From contig JAGARO010000004.1 of assembly GCA_017622215.1 (NCBI GenBank), positions 124,001 through 188,000 of the forward strand: a stretch of DNA of 64,000 nt. The letters are read 5' to 3'. Shown here piece after piece: positions 52,298 through 61,502 of the stretch. Below the pieces are notes generated by a model. The model was not told where the DNA came from. It searched no databases and saw only the letters and a list, made by a program, of their open reading frames with translations. Both the position numbers and the translations under genes were made by a program. Source of the DNA: Clostridia bacterium. GTDB taxonomy: Bacteria > Bacillota > Clostridia > Monoglobales > Monoglobaceae. Each line of letters begins with the position of its first letter. Within the stretch, counting starts at the first letter, position 1.

Positions 52298-55180
52298 TTT
52301 CACAATAACAATATCTTCAACAGTATCCTTATAAAGCTTTAAGAATACACGAACCTCGTTGCCTTCTTCATAGAGTTCAATGTCAGCAGTGTCCACAACA
52401 GAAACCTTTGATGTGTTGCCACGGCTGTTGTAGAGATAAACGTTTGCGTTTCTGATTCCGTAGTTCTTGACTGTGCCGTTTACAGAGAGGTTAATTGAGT
52501 CGCTGAACTTTTTGGTAACCTTACCGTAAACAGTTCTGAGGTCTGTTACAACCTCTGTGTCAAATTCAGTTGTCTTGTCATCTACATCAAAGAGGACACG
52601 GATTTCGTCAGCCTCGCCCTTTGCGTTAGTGCCGTACTGGATGATGTCGCCTCGCTCAAGAGGGTCGCCGTCCTTTACAAAGACACCGAGAGCGTCAGCA
52701 TCAACAGTTACATTTTTACCCATTGAAAGACCGTAGAGTGAGTCGACGTCATCTTCGTTTTCGTTTTGAGTTTCAGCAATTTCGTCAACGATAACAATTG
52801 GATTTTCAGCGTTAGTAACCCCTGTTGAGCTTGTAACGATAATAACGCTTGCTGAATAGTCCTCGTTTAAGTCGTAAACTAAAATGTCATATTCGTTGTC
52901 GTTGGTAAACATAGCTTTTGTTCTTACTGCATACATATCTGTATCAGTATCAGCATCTGCAGGAATATCAAAGACGATTGTGTCGTCAGTTACAGAGATG
53001 TTTCCAAGCTTTGATGATGAACTTCTGTAAACAACATCATCTTCGTCTGCGTCAAATGTGAAGTCGTCGACAATAGGGTCGCCCTCTAAGTTGTTTGTAG
53101 CAGTAGTAATTTTGTTAATCTGTCCTGATGTGTTTGTTGTATAGGTGATAAGCTGTGGAATTACGTCGCCTTCGCCGTCGGAGAGTCTTGTAACAACATC
53201 AGCAGGTTCAAGACCTGAAGAATCTCCAAGCTTAATTTTGTTAGCAGAGCCAAATACCTTTACTTCTCCGTCAACAGTGTAGATTTTGAACTGTACATCG
53301 GAGTCAAGTGTGCCTGTTTCAGCAGCGTTAACAAGGTAACCGTATCTGCCTGTAGCAGTTAAAGAAACGTCAGCTTTAGCGTCCACCCCTGCAATTTTGC
53401 CATCGTGGTCAAGATAGAATCGACCTGAATCACCAACGTTTAAGGTGTAAGGATAGTTTGAAGCAACCTTGTAAACCTCGTCGCTCTTGTTGATTCGGAA
53501 GCCGTTAGCACTCTTTGAGGTAATTGTACCTAAGATGCTTTCAGTTGTAACGTATGCTCTGATTAAGCTTCTGTCCTCGCTTATAGTGTAGGAAATTACA
53601 TCCCATTCCTTAAGCTCATCAGTTGTAATTTCGTAGTTGTTCTTGATGAGAGTATAGTTTACACTTTCTTCTTCAGGGTCTAAAAGGATAGAACTGTTGT
53701 TGTATTTGTCGGTAATTCTGCCTGTAACTGTAGAAACAGTGTCAACAACAATGTTAGTAAACACGTTAGCGAATACAACGTCATATACGTTGTTTACATC
53801 TGTGTCCACAAGTCTTAAGCTTCCTCCGCTTTCCATCTGTGTTGTGAAGTCGTAGTCAGGGGAATATTTGCCGTTGTAGATAACGGAAGGCTCAGCCACG
53901 ATTGAAGCAGTCTTTGAGTTTTCCCCGTCGTTTGTCCAGTAGGTTATAATGAAGTCTTCTGTGTCCCCGCCTGTAATAGAAACAATATCCTCTGCGTTAA
54001 CGGATAAAGTTCTGTTTTTGCTTCCCTGAGGACGAACAGCAATAATTGTCTTTTCATCGTCGCTTGCGTCAACTCTTGCGTAGTAAACCACGTTAAAGCC
54101 TAAATATTCTTTAGCTGAGAGTGTAGAGTTCTGGAAAACAGTGTCCCCAATCTGTACCTTGTCTTCTGCTACGCCCTCTGAGGCGTTGAGAGATGTTTCG
54201 TCAGTTGCAAGAACCTGTCCATAGCCTTTTTCCACGTTAAGATAGTCGTATAAAAGTGTTCTGTCAACAGTTTCGTAGGATGGATTTGGACCGAATTCAG
54301 TCTGTTCCATCATATCAACTGTAAGTGCGTTAAATACAAGCTGTGCAATTTCTCCGCGTTTTGCAGGAGCGTTCATTGCGCCGTTTATGCCCTTTAAGAG
54401 CTGAAGTGAAGATGCAACAGTAACATATCCTCCCGGGTAACCGCCAATAGCTTCAGCCTTTGGCTGATAGCCTAAGGCACGGACAATAATTGTGATAGCT
54501 TCCTGAAGAAGCACGTTATCGTCAGGTCTGAAAGTGCCGATAGCATCACCTACAACCAAACCCTGTTGGTAACCGATGTTGATTGCACCGCTGGCCCAGT
54601 GAGTAGGGGCAACATCAGGGAAAATTGTAGAAACGCCTGAAGATACAACAATGTCTTCAAGTCCTAAAGTATAAACGGCAACCTTTGTCATTTCTGAACG
54701 GATAATGTTGTCGTTTGGTCTGAAATTACCTGTTCCGGCATCTCCCACCATAATGCCAAGAGCACCAAGAATTTCAGCAGCCTCTTCGTATTTTGTACCA
54801 ACGATATCATCGGCAATAGCCACAGCCTCGTCAGAGTAGCGTGAATCTACGCTTTCTTTTGTAATGTCTGTGTCAATCATACCGTTATTTTTTGTATTGT
54901 TTTCTTCTACAAGAGGTTCACCGTTGTCTGAAGTTCTGGTGAGAGCCCCTGCAGAAGTAGTGAGAGCCTCTGTATTATCGGGGCTTTCCGCAACAGGATA
55001 CAGCTCATAGCTTCCTGAAACCATATCAGGAGATGTGCCGTTTAAGTTGTTTCCGGTGTATGGCATAGAGTCAATGCTACCCGAGGTAGGGATAGAAAGA
55101 CCGTCCATAGCAAAAACCCCTGTTCCCAGAGCAAATATTAAAGAAAATATAAGCATAAGGGAAACAAATCTTTTACACAT
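52295..55180 (-). CDS. Large S-layer-homology (SLH) surface protein
   Basis: The protein is 961 residues from ATG 55180 behind AAGGAGG. The signal peptide (FVSLMLIFSLIFALGTGVFA) is followed by about 90 Ser/Thr/Asn-rich residues and three SLH domains (about 120-330; FRPNDNIIRSEMTK, FPDVAPTHWASGAI, FRPDDNVLLQEA). The remaining 600 residues are acidic beta-rich sequence without a recognised catalytic domain. SLH domains bind pyruvylated secondary cell-wall polymer. Size and codon bias (CTC-poor but GTT/ACA-rich) suit an abundant S-layer-type protein. Confidence 0.88.
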   Translation of the reverse strand: MCKRFVSLMLIFSLIFALGTGVFAMDGLSIPTSGSIDSMPYTGNNLNGTSPDMVSGSYELYPVAESPDNTEALTTSAGALTRTSDNGEPLVEENNTKNNGMIDTDITKESVDSRYSDEAVAIADDIVGTKYEEAAEILGALGIMVGDAGTGNFRPNDNIIRSEMTKVAVYTLGLEDIVVSSGVSTIFPDVAPTHWASGAINIGYQQGLVVGDAIGTFRPDDNVLLQEAITIIVRALGYQPKAEAIGGYPGGYVTVASSLQLLKGINGAMNAPAKRGEIAQLVFNALTVDMMEQTEFGPNPSYETVDRTLLYDYLNVEKGYGQVLATDETSLNASEGVAEDKVQIGDTVFQNSTLSAKEYLGFNVVYYARVDASDDEKTIIAVRPQGSKNRTLSVNAEDIVSITGGDTEDFIITYWTNDGENSKTASIVAEPSVIYNGKYSPDYDFTTQMESGGSLRLVDTDVNNVYDVVFANVFTNIVVDTVSTVTGRITDKYNNSSILLDPEEESVNYTLIKNNYEITTDELKEWDVISYTISEDRSLIRAYVTTESILGTITSKSANGFRINKSDEVYKVASNYPYTLNVGDSGRFYLDHDGKIAGVDAKADVSLTATGRYGYLVNAAETGTLDSDVQFKIYTVDGEVKVFGSANKIKLGDSSGLEPADVVTRLSDGEGDVIPQLITYTTNTSGQINKITTATNNLEGDPIVDDFTFDADEDDVVYRSSSSKLGNISVTDDTIVFDIPADADTDTDMYAVRTKAMFTNDNEYDILVYDLNEDYSASVIIVTSSTGVTNAENPIVIVDEIAETQNENEDDVDSLYGLSMGKNVTVDADALGVFVKDGDPLERGDIIQYGTNAKGEADEIRVLFDVDDKTTEFDTEVVTDLRTVYGKVTKKFSDSINLSVNGTVKNYGIRNANVYLYNSRGNTSKVSVVDTADIELYEEGNEVRVFLKLYKDTVEDIVIVK

Positions 55181-55334
55181 ATTAAATTCCTCCTTAAAAA
55201 AATTTCATAATATTCTGAATTTTGAAACTGAAATTCAAGAAAACATTACATTGATATTTTGCTCCTTAGAGAATAAAATAAAAGAGAAATTTTTTGCCAA
55301 TAGTTCTAAAATTTCTAAAAATTTTTTTAACATA

Positions 55335-55363
55335 TTGATATTTGAAAATTGATATGATAAAAT
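55335..55363 (+). promoter_or_regulatory. Promoter of the second SLH gene
   Basis: TTGATA (55335-55340), a 17-bp spacer and TAAAAT (55358-55363). Confidence 0.6.
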
Positions 55364-55405
55364 ATAATAAATAGGATAAAATAAGCCTTTCAAGGAGGAA
55401 TTATT

Positions 55406-57019
55406 TTGAAAATGAAGAAAATTTTGTGTGGAATTCTTACAGTTTTAATGCTTTCTTCTGCTGCAATGGCAGCGGAGCTTAAGGATATTAAGGGACACTG
55501 GTCGGAAAGCTATGTAAACCGTATGGTAAATGAGGGCTATGTTTCAGGCTACGATGACGGAACCTTTAAGCCTGACAAATCAATTTCCCATATGGAAGCA
55601 GTTTTGCTTGCTTCAAGAATGCTTGGAGTAAATAAGAGTGAGAATGCTGTAACGGTGCATAATGCCCAGACTCAGTACGCAGTGGACCTTGCCAAGTATT
55701 CCATTTCCTATAAAAAAGAAGTAGAATATCTTTTGTATCTTGGCGTTCTCGATGTATCTGATTTAGAGGATTATATTGGAAATACAGTTGCAAATAAGCC
55801 TCTTAAAAGATATGAGGGTGCAATTTTAATCACAAAGCTTTTAGGAGCAGAGGACGAAATAAATACAGACCCGTCAATGGGTTTGCCTTATGGTGATATA
55901 GCTGAAATTCCTACGGAAGCAAGAGGCTATATAATGTATGTGAAAGAACAGGGCATAATGGAAGGTATGGGAAAGGACAGTTCAGGCAAGCCTAAGTTCT
56001 CCCCAAATACAGCCGTAACAAGAGGCCAGATGGCAAAGATTTTGTCTGGACTTATTGATATAATTGACCTTAAAATTTTAAAGGGTGAGGTTGCAGTTTC
56101 CGACGGCACAACCCTGGGATATACAATAAACGGCGTATATAAAAGCGTTGATTTATCCGAAAAGGTGCTTATAAAAGCGGATGCAGAGGATGTGCCTGCA
56201 AGTTCTCTTAAGGTTGGTGCAGGAGTAAAGATTATTCTTCTTAAGAATGAGCCTGTGCTGATTGAAAAGACAAGCGACCCTGAAAGTCTGGTGGACAGGG
56301 AAGAAAAACCTGAAGAAGAAAAGCCGAATAATAAGGTAAATACAGGGATAAGAGGCGTTGTAGATACAGTTGATGCTGAAACAGGAAGAATTACAATAAA
56401 TGACCCATTTGATAAGACACAGGTTTCAACATACAGAACAGCCGACGAGGTTGAGATTAAGAAAGATGGAAAATATTATTTCTTAACAGCGGTAAAAAAG
56501 GGAGATTATGTTGAAGTTAAAAATGTAAATGGAAGAGTTACTGAGATTGCAATTCTGGATAAAAATGAAACATTTTCAGGCACAGTCCAGAATATAAAGA
56601 ATATGAAGCCACAGTCAATAACTGTTGCAACAGACGGAAAAACAGAGTCTTTTGTAATCGACAGCGATGTTGAGCTTCTCAAGAACGGAAATCAGGCATT
56701 CCTTGCTGATGTGATTATCGGCGACGAGGCAACTGTGGAAATGGTTTACGGAGAGGTTAAAACAATCTACATAATCGGAGATATTGATAACTCAAGTGTA
56801 AACAGCGATTACACAGGAGAGATAACCGAAATAAGATTTAAGAAAAATGAAACAGTTATAGTTATGACGGTAAATGGCGCAACTATTGAATATGCCCTTG
56901 ATAAAAAGGCTGAAATTCATATTGACGGAGTTTTAAGTGATGAATATGACTTAAGAGTGGGACTTCAGGCAACAATCGAAATTTTATCAGGAAAAATTAT
57001 AAGCGTAATTATAAATTAA
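55406..57019 (+). CDS. S-layer-homology protein with OB-like repeats
   Basis: TTG 55406 is chosen because it is six bases after AGGAGG; ATG 55412 is the alternative. The product has 537 residues. A signal peptide (ILCGILTVLMLSSAAMAAE) is followed by three SLH domains (about 25-220; IKGHWSESYVNRMV, FKPDKSISHMEAVLL, FSPNTAVTRGQMAKIL). The C-terminal 310 residues contain about four beta-barrel-like units of 70-80 residues with GxVxxV starts. It is anchored to the cell wall; the role of the repeats is unknown. It is divergent from the large SLH gene and 13 bases upstream of desulfoferrodoxin. Confidence 0.87.
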   Translation: MKMKKILCGILTVLMLSSAAMAAELKDIKGHWSESYVNRMVNEGYVSGYDDGTFKPDKSISHMEAVLLASRMLGVNKSENAVTVHNAQTQYAVDLAKYSISYKKEVEYLLYLGVLDVSDLEDYIGNTVANKPLKRYEGAILITKLLGAEDEINTDPSMGLPYGDIAEIPTEARGYIMYVKEQGIMEGMGKDSSGKPKFSPNTAVTRGQMAKILSGLIDIIDLKILKGEVAVSDGTTLGYTINGVYKSVDLSEKVLIKADAEDVPASSLKVGAGVKIILLKNEPVLIEKTSDPESLVDREEKPEEEKPNNKVNTGIRGVVDTVDAETGRITINDPFDKTQVSTYRTADEVEIKKDGKYYFLTAVKKGDYVEVKNVNGRVTEIAILDKNETFSGTVQNIKNMKPQSITVATDGKTESFVIDSDVELLKNGNQAFLADVIIGDEATVEMVYGEVKTIYIIGDIDNSSVNSDYTGEITEIRFKKNETVIVMTVNGATIEYALDKKAEIHIDGVLSDEYDLRVGLQATIEILSGKIISVIIN

Positions 57020-57032
57020 GGAGGAAATGAAA

Positions 57033-57416
57033 ATGTGTGATAACAATAAGTTTTTTATTTGCGAACATTGCGGAAACTTAATCGGGATGATTGATGATAA
57101 GGGCGTTCCAATGATGTGTTGCGGACAGAAGATGACAAAGCTTGAGCCTGGCACAGTTGACGCAAGCTTAGAGAAGCACGTTCCTGTAGTGAATGTGGAC
57201 GGAGATGTTGTTAAGGTAGAAATCGGCGCAGTAGAGCACCCAATGACAGAGGAACATAGCATTTTGTGGGTATATCTCCAGACCGACAGAGGCGGTCAGC
57301 GTAAGTGCTTGGAGGTAGGCAAAGCCCCTTATGCAGAATTTGCCCTTAAGGACGAAAAGCCTGTTGCAGTATATGCCTACTGTAATCTCCACGGCCTCTG
57401 GAAAACAGAAATCTAA
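57033..57416 (+). CDS. Desulfoferrodoxin (superoxide reductase)
   Basis: The start is set at ATG 57033, eight bases after AAGGAGG; ATG 57027 is too close. The product has 127 residues. The N-terminal rubredoxin-like centre has FICEHCGN and MMCCGQ. The C-terminal superoxide-reductase centre has EKHVPV, EHPM and YCNLHG with the Fe-binding Cys and His. It reduces superoxide to peroxide with electrons that rubredoxin could supply. It is typical of anaerobes. It may be co-transcribed with the SLH gene, an odd pairing. Confidence 0.95.
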   Translation: MCDNNKFFICEHCGNLIGMIDDKGVPMMCCGQKMTKLEPGTVDASLEKHVPVVNVDGDVVKVEIGAVEHPMTEEHSILWVYLQTDRGGQRKCLEVGKAPYAEFALKDEKPVAVYAYCNLHGLWKTEI

Positions 57417-57418
57417 AC

Positions 57419-57446
57419 TAAAAAGCACCCGTCAGGGTGCTTTTTA
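57419..57446 (+). terminator. Intrinsic terminator after desulfoferrodoxin
   Basis: A 10-bp stem (AAAAGCACCC / GGGTGCTTTT) with a GTCA loop and T residues. Confidence 0.9.
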
Positions 57447-57452
57447 GTTATA

Positions 57453-57610
57453 TTCCAACATTGTTGGAGTGGTATTTTTACTTCGTAAAAGTGTTATTGC
57501 AAACTTTGTTTGCAGTTATATTATATTTGCCATTAAACTGTGCGAAGCACAATATCACTCGGCATAAGCCGAATAACACTGCGTAGCAATGTAACTTGCC
57601 GTAGGCAAAT
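57453..57610. repeat. Array of seven short hairpins with similar linkers
   Basis: In about 155 bases there are seven small inverted repeats with 3-4-nt loops: CCAAC-ATT-GTTGG (57455), TTTTAC-TTC-GTAAAA (57476), GCAAAC-TTT-GTTTGC (57499), TGTGC-GAA-GCACA (57539), TCGGC-ATAA-GCCGA (57559), a weaker TGC-GTA-GCA (57580) and TTGCC-GTA-GGCAA (57596). The last three linkers are alike: ATATCACT, ATAACACT and ATGTAACT. No gene is seen here. Confidence 0.65.
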
Positions 57611-57616
57611 AAAACT

Positions 57617-57657
57617 GAAAAAACCGCTAACTTTGTATCAAAGTTAACGGTTTTTTC
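57617..57657 (-). terminator. Terminator of the minus-strand tRNA-Glu
   Basis: A long stem (AAAAAACCG and TAACTTTG against CAAAGTTA and CGGTTTTTT, one mismatch) ends directly at the tRNA 3' end. The T tract faces the minus strand. Confidence 0.8.
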
Positions 57658-57732
57658 TGGTGACTCCTAGGGGATTCGAACCCCTGTAGCCGCCGTGAGA
57701 GGGCGGAGTCTTAACCACTTGACCAAGGAGCC
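57658..57732 (-). tRNA. tRNA-Glu (anticodon CTC)
   Basis: On the minus strand: acceptor GGCTCCT/AGGAGTC, anticodon loop CTCTCAC, T-loop GGTTCGAATCC and encoded CCA; 75 nt. Confidence 0.95.
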
Positions 57733-57738
57733 ATATTT

Positions 57739-57770
57739 AGAAAAAGCCCGTATTTCTACGGGCTTTTATT
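57739..57770 (-). terminator. Hairpin terminator between the two tRNAs
   Basis: The stem AAAAGCCCGTA / TACGGGCTTTT is followed on the minus strand by TCTAAATA. It may separate or process the two tRNA transcripts. Confidence 0.65.
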
Positions 57771-57771
57771 T

Positions 57772-57848
57772 TGGTAGCGGTAAACGGACTTGAACCATTG
57801 ACACTTCGGGTATGAACCGAATGCTCTAGCCAACTGAGCTATACCGCC
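57772..57848 (-). tRNA. Elongator tRNA-Met (anticodon CAT)
   Basis: On the minus strand: acceptor GGCGGTA/TACCGCT, D-loop AGTTGGC, anticodon loop TTCATAC and encoded CCA; 77 nt. Its body resembles B. subtilis elongator Met rather than the lysidine-modified Ile tRNA. Confidence 0.9.
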
Positions 57849-57879
57849 ATATTTAAGCCGAAGGAAATCGACAAGTGAT

Positions 57880-57908
57880 ATCTTATCACATAGGAAAAGA
57901 TATGTCAA
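57880..57908 (-). promoter_or_regulatory. Promoter of the tRNA-Met/Glu pair
   Basis: On the minus strand TTGACA (57908-57903), a 17-bp spacer and TAAGAT (57885-57880). Confidence 0.75.
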
Positions 57909-57958
57909 GGAGTTTTTTGAAAAAAATTGAAAACCATAGAAAAAATTTGCAATATCTG

Positions 57959-57987
57959 TTGAAATATTATGGAGTTTCTGTTATAAT
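57959..57987 (+). promoter_or_regulatory. Promoter of the yybS-gdpP-rplI-dnaB block
   Basis: TTGAAA (57959-57964), a 17-bp spacer and TATAAT (57982-57987). Confidence 0.75.
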
Positions 57988-58053
57988 ACTTGGATAAAGG
58001 TAAAAAAGGTGAAAAAGGCTTTTATTGGGTTATAAAATTATAGGAGAATGTAT

Positions 58054-58989
58054 ATGAAAAGAGACAGTTCAAGAGCTGTAAGAGAAGGGGCGCTTATGAC
58101 AGCGCTGACAGTAATCATATATTTGGCGGCAATGTATCTGCCCTTTGCAAGTACCTTTGCAGTTTTCGTTGCGGGGACTCCTTTGGGTGCTGCCCTTATA
58201 AGAAATAATTATAAAACTACAGCCATCGCATTTTTTGCATCATTTCTTTTGATGTTTATAATCGGCGGAGATATTATTGTGCCAATAACTTATTCTCTTT
58301 TAGGAATTATCCCTGGCGTAGTTTCCGCGTACTGCCTTAAAGAGAAAAAGGAATTAAGTGTGTCGGTTATAATCACAACTTTTGCCGAAATAATCGGAAT
58401 AATTCTGTGCCTGGGACTCTTTAAGCTTGTTTATAAACAGAATATCCTAAACGATATGCTTAAGGAATACTTTGTTGCAATAGAACAGGCAACAAAAAAC
58501 CTCCCTGCAGGCACTGACGCCACAAAACAGGTAACAGAAACAGTGGCACAATTAAAGACCACAATGCAGGTTTATATGCCGTCTCTGCTGATACTGACCT
58601 CGGCAATAATCTCAGGGGTAGTCTTAATGATAAACAGCTTTATCTATAAGCGTTTAAGATTTAATGTAGGCAACAGAATAGAGCTGAGTAAGATAAAAGC
58701 CCCAAGGAGTATGGGCTACGGAATGGCAGTTGTAATGCTTATTTCCCTTTTTACTCCACAGGGCGGAAAATTGTCCTTTGCTTTAATGAATATTGTTTAT
58801 ATATTTATGATGATAATGGGAATCTGCGGACTTTCAGCGGTAGATTACTTCCTGAAATATAAGAAAAATATGGGAAAAGGAAGATTTATCATATTGCTGA
58901 TAACACTTTATTTCTTCACAGTCCTCACAATAACAGGTTTAATTGATACCTTCAGGGACTTTAGGGGACTGGAGAAAAAGGAGGCATAG
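58054..58989 (+). CDS. YybS-like DUF2232 membrane protein
   Basis: The start is set at ATG 58054, six bases after AGGAGA, giving 311 residues. There are about eight transmembrane helices, starting VREGALMTALTVIIYLAAMYLP. DUF2232 proteins resemble the S-component-like membrane folds; the substrate is unknown. It lies directly upstream of the gdpP homologue, the same order as yybS-yybT in B. subtilis, which supports the assignment. Confidence 0.88.
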   Translation: MKRDSSRAVREGALMTALTVIIYLAAMYLPFASTFAVFVAGTPLGAALIRNNYKTTAIAFFASFLLMFIIGGDIIVPITYSLLGIIPGVVSAYCLKEKKELSVSVIITTFAEIIGIILCLGLFKLVYKQNILNDMLKEYFVAIEQATKNLPAGTDATKQVTETVAQLKTTMQVYMPSLLILTSAIISGVVLMINSFIYKRLRFNVGNRIELSKIKAPRSMGYGMAVVMLISLFTPQGGKLSFALMNIVYIFMMIMGICGLSAVDYFLKYKKNMGKGRFIILLITLYFFTVLTITGLIDTFRDFRGLEKKEA

Positions 58990-58992
58990 AAA

Positions 58993-61011
58993 ATGTCTGA
59001 ATCAAGAGAAAAAAAGAGAATAACGTTGGTGTCGAAGGTTTTCGACTCAAGAGTTTTGTCTGCATGGACACTTCTCCTTTTAATTCTTATAGCAACCATA
59101 ACCGAAGTAGCAACAGAAAAAAGCTACGGCTGGATTATTGTTGCAATAGGAATAGTATATGTCCTTTATGTTGTAAGTAATACAACTAAAAGAAGAAAAG
59201 AGCTTGTAAGCTTTTTAGAAGACTTTGACGTGTGCTTAAATGATACAGAGCGTGGATCTGCAATTCATTATCCAAGCCCAATGGTAATTCTTGACCTGTC
59301 AGGCAAAATTTACTGGTATAACGAAAGGTTTTCAGAGCATTTTAATTTAAGTGATAAAATCGGAATTTTAATTCAAGATTTGCTTCCTGAACTGCAGATA
59401 ACAAAGTTTGTGGAAAATGAAGATAATGAGCTTGAAATGACAGTAAAAGACAGATTTTTCAAGGTAAACGGCAGGGTTTTAGGTAAAAGCAAGGACTCTG
59501 TAAGAAACAGGCTTGTGGTACTCTTCTTTACAGACAAAACTGATGAAATGAATATTGCCCGTGTTCGTGAAAACGAACGAGTTGTGGAGTGTATAGTTGA
59601 AATTGATAACTATGCAGAGGTGCTTAAGGAAACTCCTGATGCGAACCACGGCATTTTAATGGGTGAAATTGATAAAAAGGTAAATGACTGGGTACAAAAG
59701 GGAGACGGTGTCTGCCGAAAGTACGAAAGAGATAAGTATATAATTTATTTCAGTCAGGAAAACTTCGCAAAGATTGAGGAGGATAAATTCTCAGTCTTAG
59801 ATGAAGTAAGACTTATAGATTTCGAGAATAAAATCCCTGTTACATTAAGTATCGGCGTAGGTAAAATGGGTAAAAACCTTGCTGAAACAGACCGTTTTGC
59901 AGACAGTGCTATGGATATGGCACTTGGCAGAGGCGGGGACCAGGTTGTAATCAAGGATAACCAGACTTTAAATTTCTTTGGTGCAAAGTCAAGAGAAGTT
60001 GAAAAGAAAACAAAGGTTAAGTCAAGAGTTGTGGCACAGGGCCTTGCAAGCTTCATAGGAAGCTCATCAAAGGTTATTGTTATGGGCCATAAGGGCGCAG
60101 ATATGGATAGTATCGGCGCATCAATCGGTGTAGTTAAGGCTGCAAAGGTGCTCGGAAAAACAGGTTATGTTGTTGTAAACAGAACAGTTTCCAACGCAAA
60201 GCCTCTGGTTGAGCAGTTTGAAAATACTGAGGAATATAAAGATAGCTTTATCACAGCGGAGCAGGCTCTTGATATGTATGATTCAAAGACCCTTGTGGTT
60301 GTGGTAGATACTCACAGAGCTGTAATGACAGAGTGCCCTGAGCTTTTAGAGCACGCATCAAGAGTAGTTGTAATTGACCACCACAGAAAGAGTGAGGACT
60401 TTATTGAAGATGCAGTCCTTGTATATCACGAGGCGTTTGAATCCTCAACCTGTGAAATGGTAACAGAGATTATCCAGTATATAATGGAAGAGCCGAAGAT
60501 AAGCCGAATGGAAGCTGAGGCACTTTACGCAGGTATATTTATGGATACAAAGGGCTTTACGGTAAAAACAGGTATAAGAACCTTTGAAGCGGCGTCATTC
60601 TTAAAGAAAATGGGCGTTGATACTTCAAATGTAAGAAGACTGTTTAGAAAGAGCCTTGAGGAACATGCCCGAAGTACAGATATTATAAATAGTGCCGAAG
60701 TTTACAGAGAGGGAATTGCAATTTCCACAACAGAGTATGACGGACCGGACGTAAGACTTGTAATTGCACAGTCAGCGGACGAACTCCTTGATATAATGGG
60801 AATTGAGGCGTCATTTGTACTTGCAGAAAAGGACGGAATTGTTTATATAAGCGGACGTTCTTTTGATAAAATAAATGTTCACGTAATTCTTGAAAAATTA
60901 GGTGGCGGAGGTCATATTACAATGGCAGGCGCCCAGGTTAAGAGCGATAGCATTGATGAGGCGTTGGTGCTTCTTAAGAATGCAATTGACGAATATGTAA
61001 ATCAGCAATAA
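58993..61011 (+). CDS. gdpP: GdpP/YybT-type c-di-AMP phosphodiesterase
   Basis: The protein is 672 residues, the typical length. Two N-terminal transmembrane helices (about 17-55), a PAS-like domain (about 75-175) and a degenerate GGDEF domain (about 175-310; LGRGGDQ) precede the DHH domain with the catalytic DHH at 462-464 and DTHR before it, and DHHA1 with GGGGH at 637-641. It hydrolyses c-di-AMP to pApA and so tunes potassium, osmotic and wall homeostasis. It starts four bases after the DUF2232 gene. Confidence 0.95.
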   Translation: MSESREKKRITLVSKVFDSRVLSAWTLLLLILIATITEVATEKSYGWIIVAIGIVYVLYVVSNTTKRRKELVSFLEDFDVCLNDTERGSAIHYPSPMVILDLSGKIYWYNERFSEHFNLSDKIGILIQDLLPELQITKFVENEDNELEMTVKDRFFKVNGRVLGKSKDSVRNRLVVLFFTDKTDEMNIARVRENERVVECIVEIDNYAEVLKETPDANHGILMGEIDKKVNDWVQKGDGVCRKYERDKYIIYFSQENFAKIEEDKFSVLDEVRLIDFENKIPVTLSIGVGKMGKNLAETDRFADSAMDMALGRGGDQVVIKDNQTLNFFGAKSREVEKKTKVKSRVVAQGLASFIGSSSKVIVMGHKGADMDSIGASIGVVKAAKVLGKTGYVVVNRTVSNAKPLVEQFENTEEYKDSFITAEQALDMYDSKTLVVVVDTHRAVMTECPELLEHASRVVVIDHHRKSEDFIEDAVLVYHEAFESSTCEMVTEIIQYIMEEPKISRMEAEALYAGIFMDTKGFTVKTGIRTFEAASFLKKMGVDTSNVRRLFRKSLEEHARSTDIINSAEVYREGIAISTTEYDGPDVRLVIAQSADELLDIMGIEASFVLAEKDGIVYISGRSFDKINVHVILEKLGGGGHITMAGAQVKSDSIDEALVLLKNAIDEYVNQQ

Positions 61012-61027
61012 GGAAAGGAAGATAAAT

Positions 61028-61474
61028 ATGAAAGTAATACTTACACAGGATGTAAAAGGACAGGGTAAAAAGGGAGATTTAATAAATGTATCCGACGGAT
61101 ATGCAAGAAACTTCCTGCTTCCTAAAAATCTTGCAAAGGAAGCAAATAAGCAGGCACTCACAGAGCTTGAATCCCAGAAGGGTGCACAGCAGTATCATAA
61201 GAATCAGGAAGAGCTTAAAGCCAATAATATGAAGGACCAGCTCAAGGATATTACAGTAAACTTAAAGGCTAAGGCAGGTGCTGACGGAAAGCTCTTTGGT
61301 TCAATTACAACAAAGGATATTGCCGAGGGACTTGAAAAACAGCATAAGATAAAGGTTGATAAGAGAAAGATAGATTTACCTGGCGGAATTAAAACTCTTG
61401 GAGCAAAAGAAGTTAAAATTTCATTATATCCTGGAATTTCAGGAACCTTTAAGGTAAGCGTAACAGAAGAATAA
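61028..61474 (+). CDS. rplI: 50S ribosomal protein L9
   Basis: The protein is 148 residues. [17 protein letters not shown] and [10 protein letters not shown] are the L9 N-terminal signature, and the C-terminal domain ends in SVTEE. It binds 23S rRNA and helps hold reading frame. It lies 17 bases after gdpP with AAGGAAAGG as ribosome site. Confidence 0.97.
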   Translation: MKVILTQDVKGQGKKGDLINVSDGYARNFLLPKNLAKEANKQALTELESQKGAQQYHKNQEELKANNMKDQLKDITVNLKAKAGADGKLFGSITTKDIAEGLEKQHKIKVDKRKIDLPGGIKTLGAKEVKISLYPGISGTFKVSVTEE

Positions 61475-61502
61475 TTTTCTAAACCGAAAGGAGAGGGAAT
61501 AT

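Noticed and set aside
57453-57610. CRISPR array
   Set aside because: The hairpin stems differ in sequence, and there is no constant repeat with unique spacers and no cas gene.
57772-57848. tRNA-Ile2 (lysidine-modified CAT anticodon)
   Set aside because: The D-stem and anticodon stem match elongator tRNA-Met; tilS being in the window does not change that.
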